Positions 34,740 to 43,689 of a stretch of DNA of 64,000 bases are shown one piece after another; position 1 is the first letter of the stretch; each line of letters begins with the position of its first letter. A program made the translations under genes and the position numbers. The notes beneath the pieces were generated by a model, which was given only the letters and a program-made list of their open reading frames with translations, searched no databases and was not told where the DNA came from. Location of the stretch: contig CALJTY010000031.1 of the NCBI GenBank assembly GCA_937975915.1, forward strand, positions 1-64,000, written 5' to 3'. The stretch comes from an uncultured Acidimicrobiaceae bacterium. Its GTDB lineage: Bacteria; Actinomycetota; Acidimicrobiia; Acidimicrobiales; RAAP-2.

Positions 34740-35261
34740 ATGAAAAAATTCATAGCGCTTATTATTTCATTGGTGCTCCTACCGGGCCTTATGTTCGCAT
34801 CTTCTTCATCCGCAACGTCGCCATATTCGTCATCAGTTGTTATGTTCGCACAAATGATGATTCCTCATCACCAGCAGGCAGTCCTGATTTCTCAATGGGA
34901 ACTTAAACAGGGACTGAACCCAGAGGTAAAAAACCTTGCTTTGAAAATTATTAAAGAGCAGACTCCAGAAATAAGTCAAATGAAGAAGTGGATTGAATCT
35001 TCAGTGAGCATGGGACACATGGGACCGATGTCTGGCATGGTTAGTCAAAAAAATCTGAAACTTCTGAAATCTTCAAAAGGCAAGAAGTTTGACCTGCTGT
35101 ACTTAGGTGACATGACCTCGCACCATCTTGGAGCCATTTCCGCGGCTAAGCCATTTGTCAATGATTCAAATTCTGAGGTTGCAAAGCTTTGCAAGTCAAT
35201 TGTGAAGAACCAACAAGCTGAGTTAAATCAGATAAAGGTTTTAATCTCGAAGATTAACTAA
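34740..35261 (+). CDS. DUF305 family secreted protein
   Basis: A 173-residue protein with a Sec signal peptide (cleaved near FASSSSA). The DUF305 pattern follows: FAQMMIPHHQQAVLIS, EISQMKKWI and DMTSHHLGAISAAK. The conserved Met and His residues form a possible metal site, and family members are often found near copper genes, but none are adjacent here. Function unknown. Confidence 0.85.
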   Translation: MKKFIALIISLVLLPGLMFASSSSATSPYSSSVVMFAQMMIPHHQQAVLISQWELKQGLNPEVKNLALKIIKEQTPEISQMKKWIESSVSMGHMGPMSGMVSQKNLKLLKSSKGKKFDLLYLGDMTSHHLGAISAAKPFVNDSNSEVAKLCKSIVKNQQAELNQIKVLISKIN

Positions 35262-35366
35262 GCATTATTCACAGCTTTCCTTCAAGACTGAAGATGTGGA
35301 CTCGGCTGTAGATGACAATTTAATTCAAGCCAAAAGGTTCAAAGTTGGCTGTACTCTTTCATTGCT

Positions 35367-36173
35367 ATGAGTTACTTGTTGCCAAAGTCCTTGGGATATC
35401 AGACTGATTTTGCAGTCCGTGCTACCGAAGGGTCAGAAATTTCTCGAAAAGAGGGATACTGGCGCATTGAAACTCCATCTAGCCCAACTTTCTACTGGGG
35501 CAATTTTCTGCTTTTAGATGAGTCACTTCATTCAAATGGGTGGCGATTTGCCACTGAACTATTCACCGATGAGTTCCCAAATTCTGGTCACATTGCGATT
35601 GGATATGACACCACTAGTGCCCCCGAGACTTCATTTCGTGACTTTATTAATAACGGTATCGATTTGGAAGAAACGACAATTCTTCTTGCGAAGCCTGAGT
35701 CGATAATTTCTGTGCGCACAACGGAAGCAATCATTCGACCTCTAGTAAGTGAAAACGACTGGTCGCAATATGTGGAACTCGGTACAAGCACAAGGGGAGA
35801 AGGCTTCTCTGAGAGTGGTTATCGCGACTACTTGAACTCAAGAGTTCCAGAAAAGAGGAAGGCATCAGCAAATGGAAAAGCGATGTGGTTTGGTGCATTT
35901 GCAGAAGGTCAGCTTGCTTCACATCTGGGGATTTACGATGCCGGTGAGGGGGTTAGTCGGTATCAACAAATTGCAACGCTCCCAACATTTCAAAGAAATG
36001 GATTTGCTTCTGATTTAATTCGCGTTGCATCCGACTACGCGGCTTCAGTCTTCGCAGCAAGACGATTGGTGATTGCTGCGGATCCGACGTACCACGCAAT
36101 CAATCTCTACAAAAATCTGGGTTTTGAAATTTTTGAGTCTCAAGTCCAACTCCAGAGAAAATCAGAGCAATAG
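35367..36173 (+). CDS. GNAT acetyltransferase with N-terminal extension
   Basis: A 268-residue protein. The C-terminal half (about 125-265) is a GNAT domain with YQQIATLPTFQRNGFASDLI for acetyl-CoA and a final AINLYKNLGFEIF. The first 120 residues contain no motif I know and may form a second, degenerate GNAT fold. It is convergent with the kinase-like gene. Confidence 0.75.
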   Translation: MSYLLPKSLGYQTDFAVRATEGSEISRKEGYWRIETPSSPTFYWGNFLLLDESLHSNGWRFATELFTDEFPNSGHIAIGYDTTSAPETSFRDFINNGIDLEETTILLAKPESIISVRTTEAIIRPLVSENDWSQYVELGTSTRGEGFSESGYRDYLNSRVPEKRKASANGKAMWFGAFAEGQLASHLGIYDAGEGVSRYQQIATLPTFQRNGFASDLIRVASDYAASVFAARRLVIAADPTYHAINLYKNLGFEIFESQVQLQRKSEQ

Positions 36174-36223
36174 GATTGTTAACCGACTTGAGTTAGAGCA
36201 ATTGCCTAAGAATTTTTAGCTGC

Positions 36224-36799
36224 CTAAGAGGAATAGACAGTTACAAGTCCTTCTTCCAAACGAATCAAAATCTGCTCAACGACCTCAGTCAAGGACAAGT
36301 TTGTCGTATCAAGCCACAAACCCACGCGCGGAGTTTTTCCTCGCAAGTCTTCATCAATCCAATCCCAAGACTCTGCAAATGGACTGTTCATGTCACGCCA
36401 CTCTTGTTTCAGTGTTTCCAAATCCCGAAGTAAAACAATAAAGTAAAAAGATTCTTTCTGCAGGTCTTCAACTAATTGGTCGAATCGATTCCCATGAACT
36501 ATGTCGTCAACAATTGCAGTGAATCCTGACTCACTGAATGATTTTGCGAGCAGCACAGAATTGCGAAGTCGCAATTGCAATTGATCGATTGCTGCTGGAC
36601 TCGCTCCATCAATAGTTGGATGTTCTGCACCGCTAATTATTAATTCCTGAATTCGATCTGCTTCGATGTGAGCGGCTTTCTCGAGTTGTTGTGCGAGAAG
36701 AGCTGAAGTTGAAGATTTACCAGCACCAGGCAATCCTGTAATAACGATGATTCGACTTTTATTTGCCACGAATTTCAATTTAGTCGGACCAGCTGGCAA
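36224..36799 (-). CDS. P-loop kinase-like AAA protein
   Basis: A 191-residue protein with the Walker A GLPGAGKSS (22-30) and an HIEADRIQELI segment placed like the substrate-binding DX[DG] of small kinases (chloramphenicol phosphotransferase and gluconate-kinase type). The substrate is unknown. The start is a TTG with GGAGAG upstream; an internal GTG near the P-loop is an alternative. Confidence 0.7.
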   Translation of the reverse strand: MPAGPTKLKFVANKSRIIVITGLPGAGKSSTSALLAQQLEKAAHIEADRIQELIISGAEHPTIDGASPAAIDQLQLRLRNSVLLAKSFSESGFTAIVDDIVHGNRFDQLVEDLQKESFYFIVLLRDLETLKQEWRDMNSPFAESWDWIDEDLRGKTPRVGLWLDTTNLSLTEVVEQILIRLEEGLVTVYSS

Positions 36800-36919
36800 T
36801 TCTCTCCTGAGGGCTTCTAACCCATTTGATGTGGAATCAATTTGTCAGGTGGTTAATTGAGACGAATTAGCGCTAGAAGCGTTTGCACAATTGAAATTTC
36901 TTTCCTAGCGTTATCTGAC

Positions 36920-37789
36920 TTATGTGAGAGTAGGTAGTAGCGCTGAAGCAACTTCTGCTGGCCGTTCTTCATGTGAAAAAAGACCTGCTCCTTTAATTAC
37001 GTCGAGCGTTGCATTGGGGAAGTCCCCGACCATTTCTCGTGCCCATTTGAGAGGAAAAAATTTGTCAAGCTCGCCCCATACGAGCCCAACTGGCACGTGA
37101 ATTTGTTGATGTAGTTCTCTAAGTTGAGCAACTAGGGCAAAATCAAAACTTCGGAGCAAACTGATTGTTGCGTCACGATAGACCTGTGAGGTGTGCAGTG
37201 GATCGAGGAAAAATTCTGAAAATTCACCATCGATTAAGTCACGATTGTGAAACGCATCTCCAAGCACGAATCCATTGCGACGCAGTCTGGGTTGACCAGC
37301 CAACCAACCAAGTGCAGCGCCAAATTGAGGGAGATGCCTTGCCGCTAGGAAAGATCGGAATTTCCAATTTAAACCCTTCGATTGTTCGGTATCGATCAGG
37401 CCGAGTGCGCGTAACCGCGGGTCACCAGCAACAGCATGGCGGGCAATTAGGCCACCACTGTCATGGCCGACTACTGCAACATCGCTAAAGCCAAGCTCAT
37501 TAATTACTCGGCGGACGCTTTCAATGTGATTTGAAATTGAGAGCTGAGTACCTGGAGCAAAGCGACTTGACCCCGCACCGGGCAGATCTATTAAGTGACA
37601 AGTCACGTGATCGGTTAGGAAGGGAAGAAGAGTTCGGAAAGTGGCACTACTCACCGGCCACCCATGCACAAACAAAACATCTGGCCCGGTTCCAACTTTT
37701 CTGTAGGCAACTTCTCCAAGTCCAACATCGATTAATCGATCAGGTGGAGAGCGAAAAATTTCTGATGCTTCTGACGGTAAAAGACTCAC
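36920..37789 (-). CDS. Alpha/beta hydrolase with Asp nucleophile
   Basis: A 289-residue alpha/beta hydrolase. The oxyanion HGWPVSS is near 42-48 and the nucleophile elbow is GHDSGG, putting Asp110 at the nucleophile position, as in epoxide hydrolases and haloalkane dehalogenases. The acid and the final His are in the C-terminal third (SHEER). The start is GTG with a strong GGAGG site. Substrate unknown. Confidence 0.82.
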   Translation of the reverse strand: MSLLPSEASEIFRSPPDRLIDVGLGEVAYRKVGTGPDVLFVHGWPVSSATFRTLLPFLTDHVTCHLIDLPGAGSSRFAPGTQLSISNHIESVRRVINELGFSDVAVVGHDSGGLIARHAVAGDPRLRALGLIDTEQSKGLNWKFRSFLAARHLPQFGAALGWLAGQPRLRRNGFVLGDAFHNRDLIDGEFSEFFLDPLHTSQVYRDATISLLRSFDFALVAQLRELHQQIHVPVGLVWGELDKFFPLKWAREMVGDFPNATLDVIKGAGLFSHEERPAEVASALLPTLT

Positions 37790-37920
37790 AATGTGCCTCC
37801 GTATAGCAATGTTGAAAATTGTTTCCTGGAATGCATCCTAACTAATGCACCCCTTCTGTCAAAAAGTCAGAACACAAGACTTGAGTAGTTAATGAGGTTT
37901 TCTACAACTATGAAGAGAAT

Positions 37921-38973
37921 TTATAACTGATTAATCAATTCAATCCATCGTGCGTGCGGATGACTCCAGCCCCAGTGCTTTGGTGCTTCACCGGGGAGTG
38001 CGACGACCAATTGAACGTCTCCAAAGTCGGGGTCTGTTGTGCTCGGATCGGGAAGTGATAATCCTGGAGTCGCATAGGGAGACTCAAAGGAAATCCAAGC
38101 TGCACCATTTTTTACTAGCGCGTTCATCTGCTCTCGCCACAGTTTCTGCCCTTCAAGTCCGAAATACGCAAGTACCCAAGAGTGAAAAATGACTGGCACA
38201 GCGCTTTTGTCAAGGTCGTTCACAATTGAAAGTATTAAATCATTGGCGTCGCCTTTGTGGCGTTCGCTTGTAGGCCAATTTTGCATACGACTAATTAGCT
38301 CTTCGCATCTTCTCGTCCTCTCAACTTGTTCTGGCCAGAGGCAGGCCTTAATCCAAAGAACGTCATCTTTGTTATTTGGATCTAGAGGATTTGAGTCAAT
38401 GCCAATTCGCCGATGGATGGATGGTGTTTCGAATCCAAGCGCCTGCCCACTCCTAGCGAATGTAACAAGTTGTCCAGGATTGGTCATTTCTTTATCAACA
38501 ACAACATCTGCAAAATCTGGATAAAGGTTGAAACCCATTGAACATCCCACATCAATTAGGTGGATGTCGTTGATTCCCAACTTTAGAAAAACGTCGAGAA
38601 TTGCCGCTAAGGCAGCTGTCCTGTTCGGCTCGTTTGTCTGGGTTGAACGATGAAGTTCACTTTTAATAAGTTGCGGTTCGGTTTCCAGAACATCTACAAC
38701 TTTTGATGCCCAAACATTAGGCTCATGTGAACTTAACTTCTCGTAAAGTTCTGCGAGAATTGAATGTCCTGTGAGTGCGTGGAAATGCAAAATTGCAAAA
38801 ATCAGCATTGGATTTCGCTGAGTGCCACGCACCTGAGTTAGTAAGTTACATGCAATCTCTGAATCGGCGAGTTTGTATGCGAGTGCACTGTAAAAAGGAA
38901 GCCTCGCATGGTCTTCTGGATTTAAGGCGTTCTTGTAAAGGAAAGCGGAATCACTCTCAGTGAAGTAAGTCAC
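37921..38973 (-). CDS. DUF2332 family protein
   Basis: A 350-residue protein. The family traits are the LPFYSALAYKLADSE opening, DVGCSMGFNLYPD (a methyltransferase-like nucleotide loop) and a final WGWSHPHARWI. The DxGxSxG loop hints at a degraded SAM-binding fold; no activity is known for the family. The start is GTG with a weak ribosome site. Confidence 0.8.
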   Translation of the reverse strand: MTYFTESDSAFLYKNALNPEDHARLPFYSALAYKLADSEIACNLLTQVRGTQRNPMLIFAILHFHALTGHSILAELYEKLSSHEPNVWASKVVDVLETEPQLIKSELHRSTQTNEPNRTAALAAILDVFLKLGINDIHLIDVGCSMGFNLYPDFADVVVDKEMTNPGQLVTFARSGQALGFETPSIHRRIGIDSNPLDPNNKDDVLWIKACLWPEQVERTRRCEELISRMQNWPTSERHKGDANDLILSIVNDLDKSAVPVIFHSWVLAYFGLEGQKLWREQMNALVKNGAAWISFESPYATPGLSLPDPSTTDPDFGDVQLVVALPGEAPKHWGWSHPHARWIELINQL

Positions 38974-39029
38974 GAAACCAATGTAGTCTGCACCCTCAAC
39001 GAGATGAGAGCCGCTAATAAGTTGGTTGT

Positions 39030-39446
39030 TTAGTTAGCTCGAACAGTTGCAGGACGAAGCGACTGATCTTCGTAACTTTCACCACGAAGAAGTGCTCGAA
39101 CTGCGGCACGAACACGCTGTGGATCCAGAGGCTTAACAATGAACCCTTCGGCTCCACTGCGACGTGCAAGAAATACATCTGCACGTCGGTCTAGAAGCAT
39201 TAAAACAGCAACTGGTTCTGCAGCTCCGTAGGATTCTTCGTTTCGAAGATCCAAGGTGATTGCCATTCCACCCATGTTTGCAATTTGCAGGTCAGTAATA
39301 ACAAGGTCGATTCCGCCTTGCTTCACACGAGTGAGGACTTCTGGCCCGGTAGCGACTTCTTCAATAATCACGTCTGGACTTTCGAGCATTGAGCGAAGCT
39401 CATTTCGAAGGCTCGAAAGGTCACTGGCGATAAGAACGTTCGACAT
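39030..39446 (-). CDS. Stand-alone receiver-domain response regulator
   Basis: A 138-residue receiver domain with no output domain. Phospho-acceptor is D52 in LVITDLQI, with K in VKPLDPQRV at the usual switch position. The first acidic pair is reduced (IASDL has one Asp). The C-terminal 20 residues are a polar tail. No kinase is nearby. It is divergent from whiB, so the two may share a promoter region. Confidence 0.8.
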   Translation of the reverse strand: MSNVLIASDLSSLRNELRSMLESPDVIIEEVATGPEVLTRVKQGGIDLVITDLQIANMGGMAITLDLRNEESYGAAEPVAVLMLLDRRADVFLARRSGAEGFIVKPLDPQRVRAAVRALLRGESYEDQSLRPATVRAN

Positions 39447-39495
39447 ATCTACAAGCGTAGTGGAGCTTGATTCTTGTTAATAACAAAGCCCAATA

Positions 39496-39525
39496 CCCCC
39501 TCTGACGTGCCGTCTTGCTAGGGGG
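39496..39525. promoter_or_regulatory. CCCCCT/AGGGGG dyad upstream of whiB
   Basis: A perfect 6-bp inverted repeat with an 18-nt spacer, in the 129-nt region between the receiver gene and whiB. It may be an operator for either gene; no regulator can be named. Confidence 0.35.
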
Positions 39526-39575
39526 ACATAGACGTGGGTAACCTGCGGTTCTAGTCGAACTGGGGGGAGAGACTT

Positions 39576-39824
39576 ATGGCATTAGCACCGGATGATTGGT
39601 CACTTTTAGCGGCATGTCGAGGGGGTGAGGGATCACTCTTTTTCTCTCCTGATACAAGTGAGCGCAAAGAAGATCGCATAGAACGTGAGCACATGGCTAA
39701 GCGAATTTGTGCCGGATGTGCGGTAACGGCCGAATGCTTAGATGCAGCAATTGAACGCCGAGAAACTCACGGGATCTGGGGCGGGCTCAATGAGATTGAG
39801 CGTCGATCACTCCAGAGGCGCTGA
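39576..39824 (+). CDS. WhiB-family iron-sulfur regulator
   Basis: An 82-residue Wbl protein. The four cluster cysteines are C14, C45, C48 and C54, followed by the turn GIWGG (66-70) and a basic end for DNA contact. Wbl proteins bind a 4Fe-4S cluster and sigma factor region 4, and control stress or development genes only in actinobacteria. A GGGGGGAGAG site precedes the ATG. Its end overlaps the convergent VKOR gene by 18 nt. Confidence 0.95.
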   Translation: MALAPDDWSLLAACRGGEGSLFFSPDTSERKEDRIEREHMAKRICAGCAVTAECLDAAIERRETHGIWGGLNEIERRSLQRR

Positions 39825-40280
39825 ATCTACCCAACCAAGTTGCGTAGGTGTTACTCGCGTAAGAACAATAAGTAACGCGAAGGCCACAACGTGAACACCT
39901 GTGCAGTAGAGGCAGATGTTGCCAATGATCATGATTTCGGCATAAATGAGCCAGAGAACGAAGCCCATGCCAACAACCGTGAGGGCAAATCTTGCAACAT
40001 GTAACCAGTAGTTCTTTGCTCGCCATGCCCATGGTGAATTGAGGACCAACATTACGACGAAATTAAGTAATCCAAGAACCGCAACCGGGATACCTAGAAA
40101 GTAGGACTGAGCAGAAGTAGTTACTTTCGCGCAGTTAATGGTTCCAGTATCGGCACAGACCAACGCGTGAGGTTGAAAGTGCGTAATCGTGAGGTAGATG
40201 GAGAAACCGAGTCCAATGATGCTTAGGACAAATGTTGTTGCAACTGCCCAACGAGGAACACTCTCAACTGTGCGGCTCAC
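39807..40280 (-). CDS. Vitamin K epoxide reductase-like (VKOR) protein
   Basis: A 157-residue four-helix membrane protein. C42 and C50 form the loop pair and C123/C126 (CLYC) the active site next to the quinone. In actinobacteria VKOR reoxidises the extracytoplasmic thiol oxidase using quinone, replacing DsbB. The GTG start overlaps the stop of the DUF929 protein, a thioredoxin-fold CPYC protein, which is the probable partner. Confidence 0.93.
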   Translation of the reverse strand: MSRTVESVPRWAVATTFVLSIIGLGFSIYLTITHFQPHALVCADTGTINCAKVTTSAQSYFLGIPVAVLGLLNFVVMLVLNSPWAWRAKNYWLHVARFALTVVGMGFVLWLIYAEIMIIGNICLYCTGVHVVAFALLIVLTRVTPTQLGWVDSAPLE

Positions 40281-41200
40281 TTAATCTTCATCGCTTTCTT
40301 GGCGGCCTTAACACCAGCACTTGAACACACTGATGCTGGCTTGTTGTTAGTAAGAACACAGATTGCTGCTGTGTGTTCATTTGCTGAAGCGATGATTGCC
40401 TGCGTGACTGGATTCGTTGGGTCACTGAGCGCTGAAGCAATTTGTCCCTGAGTGAGTCCAGCGAGGGCTGCTGGGGTGAAGCTTGCTCCAGCTGATAAGA
40501 ACTTGTTGCCCATGTCAATAAATGGAATTGATCCGTTTTCTTGAGTCGAAGTGAATGTTGGGATGTACTTCATCGTGTCGTACTTCTTTACCAGCGCAGT
40601 TTGTGCCGCTGTCAACTTCTGCAATGGGAAGTAGAAGTTGGTTGCAGGGTTTGGAATGCTGGTAAATGTTTCAACTCCGGAAAAAGCGACGTACGGTGAA
40701 CTGTAGGAAGACTGACGGAATGTAAATGTCTTAGTGTTTGGATAAACATCTGTTGCGCCACTCTGTGCGAATCCGAGATTGCTAAATGTTCCAAATCGAC
40801 TTAATGCAACTACCGTTGTCCAGCGCTCTGCTGCACAGTACGGGCAGTACTCAGCGCCGACGTACTGAATCAATGGCAAGGCCTTGCCATTAACGGTCTT
40901 TGTCAGAGCTGGTTCTCCACTCAACGGCGAAGGGCCAGAAATTGGAGCAACAGGTGAAGTTACGCCGACAGTATTAAATACTGACGCCGGCACTGAAGAA
41001 ATTTGGCTCAATGTTGTGGCATCAACTGCTTCAAACGTTGTTGAAGCCTTTGCTGCTGGTGATCCGCTCGTCATCTTGATGACCACGAGACCCACGACAA
41101 TCACGAGTACGACTCCTACGGCAATCCAAGTGAAGAGACCTGCAGGGCGACCGCCTTTTGCTGGGGTCTGCGCCTTTTTGCTAGCTGTTGCGTTGGCCAT
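40277..41200 (-). CDS. DUF929 family membrane-anchored thioredoxin-fold protein
   Basis: A 307-residue protein with one N-terminal helix (about 22-43) and an extracytoplasmic domain. The redox motif EYCPYCAAERW (C119, C122) and the following FGTFSNLGFAQS are typical of DUF929. It overlaps VKOR, and the pair would form an oxidative folding system. The tail KAAKKAMKIK is basic. A GGAGCATC site precedes the ATG. Confidence 0.85.
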   Translation of the reverse strand: MANATASKKAQTPAKGGRPAGLFTWIAVGVVLVIVVGLVVIKMTSGSPAAKASTTFEAVDATTLSQISSVPASVFNTVGVTSPVAPISGPSPLSGEPALTKTVNGKALPLIQYVGAEYCPYCAAERWTTVVALSRFGTFSNLGFAQSGATDVYPNTKTFTFRQSSYSSPYVAFSGVETFTSIPNPATNFYFPLQKLTAAQTALVKKYDTMKYIPTFTSTQENGSIPFIDMGNKFLSAGASFTPAALAGLTQGQIASALSDPTNPVTQAIIASANEHTAAICVLTNNKPASVCSSAGVKAAKKAMKIK

Positions 41201-41290
41201 GATGCTCCTTTTTGCCGTTTACACATACAAACTTAGTGGACATATCTCTAATAGGCGCTTTCGTTAGGAAACTCTTAGGTAGTTTGCTTT

Positions 41291-42085
41291 ATGGCCGAAA
41301 TTCTGACTCCTAGACCCGCAGCCACAGTTGTTACCCTTCGAGATGCTCCAGAGGGCTTCGAAGTTCTCATGCTGAAGCGAAACTTAAACAGTGACTTCAT
41401 AGGTGGCGCGTACGTTTTTCCGGGTGGTGGGGTAGACGTTGGTGACGCAGGCGCATCAGGACAGAAGCTCTCCATTGGCATCACTGACGCTGAAGCCTCT
41501 AGCCGACTGGGAATAGAAAGCGGTGGCCTCGCATATTTCGTAGCGTGTCTGCGCGAATTGTTTGAAGAAGCCGGTCTTCTTGTTGCCTGCGATGCAGATG
41601 GCAATCCAGTTCGCTTTAGTGATCCAGAAACCATCAAACGAATGGCGGCACATCGACGCGCGGTGAATGCAAATGAACTCAAGTTCATTGACATGATGGA
41701 ACAAGAGCAGTTGTTTCTAGACCTACGCGGACTTGCTTACAGTGCGCACTGGGTTACCCCAGTGGGACCACCACGCAGGTATGACACCAGATTCTTCGTG
41801 GCACTTGCGCCAACTGATCAAGTTGCAACGCACGACGCTGGTGAAACGGTTGCCGATCAATGGGTACGACCACTTGAAGCACTTGCGATGCATGAACGTG
41901 GAGAACTTGAAATGATTTTCCCAACTATTAAAAACTTGCAAGACATTGCACACTTCACTACTTCACGCGAAGTAATTAACTATGCCAATGCGCTCACTGA
42001 AATTCCTCGCATCGAGCCACGTATTAAAACAATGAACGGCGAGGCAGTGATTCTTATGCCCGGCGACGATGGATTTGACGATTAG
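41291..42085 (+). CDS. NUDIX hydrolase (long form)
   Basis: A 264-residue protein. VFPGGGVD opens the Nudix box, and RELFEEAGLL closes it, with a long insertion between, as in NUDT19-like CoA-type hydrolases of actinobacteria. YFVACL lies just before the box helix. Cofactor-CoA or nucleotide diphosphate cleavage is expected. The stop shares TTAG with mrp. Confidence 0.85.
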   Translation: MAEILTPRPAATVVTLRDAPEGFEVLMLKRNLNSDFIGGAYVFPGGGVDVGDAGASGQKLSIGITDAEASSRLGIESGGLAYFVACLRELFEEAGLLVACDADGNPVRFSDPETIKRMAAHRRAVNANELKFIDMMEQEQLFLDLRGLAYSAHWVTPVGPPRRYDTRFFVALAPTDQVATHDAGETVADQWVRPLEALAMHERGELEMIFPTIKNLQDIAHFTTSREVINYANALTEIPRIEPRIKTMNGEAVILMPGDDGFDD

Positions 42086-43218
42086 CTCTCGCTAGCAACT
42101 GCGCGGTCTAGGGCGTCAAGCATTCTGGCTGAACAACCCTGCATTCCGATCGGTGGTGCAATGTCGGTTTCAATGCGCTTAGCGAGTTGGTGAAATACAC
42201 CGTTGGCGTCTTCTTTTAAGACTGCAGGCTCACCAATGTCGCCGCCACTGGCGATTTCTGAGTTGAGTGAAATTTCACAGAGAAGTGGGACGTCGAGCTC
42301 TTCAGCAAGTGAACTTCCGCCGCCTTGACCAAAGAGATTGTGCTTTTCTCCACACGAGCAGACGAGCCCACTCATGTTTTCGATTACACCCAGAACGCGA
42401 ATGTTTGATTTACGAGCAAAGTCCGCAGCACGAAGAGCCACGCGCTGGGCTGCGATGGCTGGAGTAGTGACAACGAGCTGACCCATTTGAGGAAGTATGC
42501 GCGCCAAGGTCATTGCAATGTCACCGGTCCCAGGAGGAGTGTCAATGAGCATGTAGTCAATGTCTGACCAATCAGCATCTTCAATGAACTGCGCAACTGC
42601 TTTTTGAACTATGAGCCCACGCCACAAAAGCGCCTGGTCTTCTTCTGCGAGTAGCCCCATGGAAAGGAGTTTTATTTTTCCCTTCCCAATTGTTTTCTCC
42701 AGTGGGATCATCTTCTTGTCTTTGGCGGTGACCTCGCCTTGAATGCCAAGAAGTCGTGTCAGCGAGAAGCCCCAGATGTCAGCATCAAGAACGCCAACAC
42801 GGTGACCAAGTTGTGCGAGAGCAACTGCGAGGTTTGCAGTGACTGAAGACTTTCCAACGCCACCCTTGCCCGAAGCAATCATGAGTACAGGAGTTTGAAA
42901 AGGGATTGAAGTTTCAGGTGCACGGTCTTGGGCGAACTTACGAGCACGCTTCATGAGTTCTGCACGCTGGTCTTGCTCCATGACACCTATAACAATTTCA
43001 ACTTTGTTAATGCCGTCAATACAAAGTGCTGCTTCTTTTACGTCTCGCTCGATCTGTGAGCGAAGTGGGCAGCCAGAAGTTGTCAGGGCGACATTGACGA
43101 ATGCGGTGGCGTTTTCGATTCGAATCTCGCCAACCATCCCGAGTTCAACAATCGATGCGCCCAGCTCGGGGTCAAGAACCCGGGTGAGGCGTTCTCGTAT
43201 CTGGTCGCTTTGTTCCAT
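42082..43218 (-). CDS. mrp: Mrp/NBP35-type iron-sulfur carrier ATPase
   Basis: A 378-residue protein with an N-terminal MIP18/DUF59 domain (RVLDPELGASIVELGMV, with C50) and a P-loop domain (SGKGGVGKS near 116-124). Mrp proteins carry 4Fe-4S clusters to target proteins. The usual C-terminal CxxC that binds the bridging cluster reads CSC here (VCSCGEKHNLFG), one residue short. It is divergent from the IscA-like gene, sharing an inverted-repeat promoter region. Confidence 0.93.
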   Translation of the reverse strand: MEQSDQIRERLTRVLDPELGASIVELGMVGEIRIENATAFVNVALTTSGCPLRSQIERDVKEAALCIDGINKVEIVIGVMEQDQRAELMKRARKFAQDRAPETSIPFQTPVLMIASGKGGVGKSSVTANLAVALAQLGHRVGVLDADIWGFSLTRLLGIQGEVTAKDKKMIPLEKTIGKGKIKLLSMGLLAEEDQALLWRGLIVQKAVAQFIEDADWSDIDYMLIDTPPGTGDIAMTLARILPQMGQLVVTTPAIAAQRVALRAADFARKSNIRVLGVIENMSGLVCSCGEKHNLFGQGGGSSLAEELDVPLLCEISLNSEIASGGDIGEPAVLKEDANGVFHQLAKRIETDIAPPIGMQGCSARMLDALDRAVASES

Positions 43219-43235
43219 GCCTTAACGCTAATGCC

Positions 43236-43299
43236 CTTTAAATAAGGGGTGTTCAAAGGCCAATTCCCTTACTACTATGGAGGGAACACTTATTTAAAG
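43236..43299. promoter_or_regulatory. Inverted repeat between mrp and the IscA-like gene
   Basis: CTTTAAATAAG (43236-43246) and CTTATTTAAAG (43289-43299) are perfect 11-bp complements. Inside them TGTTC/GAACA and TTCCCT/AGGGAA add further dyad symmetry. Both genes thus carry GAACA followed by TTATTTAAAGG upstream in mirrored orientation. A shared operator is suspected. Confidence 0.6.
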
Positions 43300-43306
43300 G
43301 AGTGAC

Positions 43307-43681
43307 ATGTCAAACGCCACTACAACAAACGTAGATCTAAAGAAAAAAGCAACCAACCCGATCACATTGACCGATGTTGCCATTGTCAAGGTTGCTGAGC
43401 TCATTGCTGCAGAAGCTGCAGATGAAGTACTCGCGCTGCGCGTTTCTGTGAAGCCTGGTGGCTGTGCAGGTTTTAACTACGACATGTTCTTCGACTCAGA
43501 ATTCGCACAAGACGACGTACTTCGTGAATTCGGTGATGTCAAGGTTGTTGTTGACACCCAGAGCGCAGAACTACTCAACGGTTCAACACTTGACTTCTCT
43601 GACGGACTCCAGGGTGCTGGTTTTCACATCACAAATCCAAATGCCACGAAGTCATGTGGTTGCGGCAACTCATTTAGCTGA
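43307..43681 (+). CDS. HesB/IscA-family iron-sulfur assembly protein
   Basis: A 124-residue A-type carrier. The three ligand cysteines are C53 (GGCAGF) and C117/C119 (SCGCGNSF). It accepts and passes on Fe-S clusters, matching ErpA/IscA of actinobacteria. The first 15 residues form a polar extension. AAAGGAG lies 4 nt before the ATG. Confidence 0.93.
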   Translation: MSNATTTNVDLKKKATNPITLTDVAIVKVAELIAAEAADEVLALRVSVKPGGCAGFNYDMFFDSEFAQDDVLREFGDVKVVVDTQSAELLNGSTLDFSDGLQGAGFHITNPNATKSCGCGNSFS

Positions 43682-43689
43682 GCCGCCCA

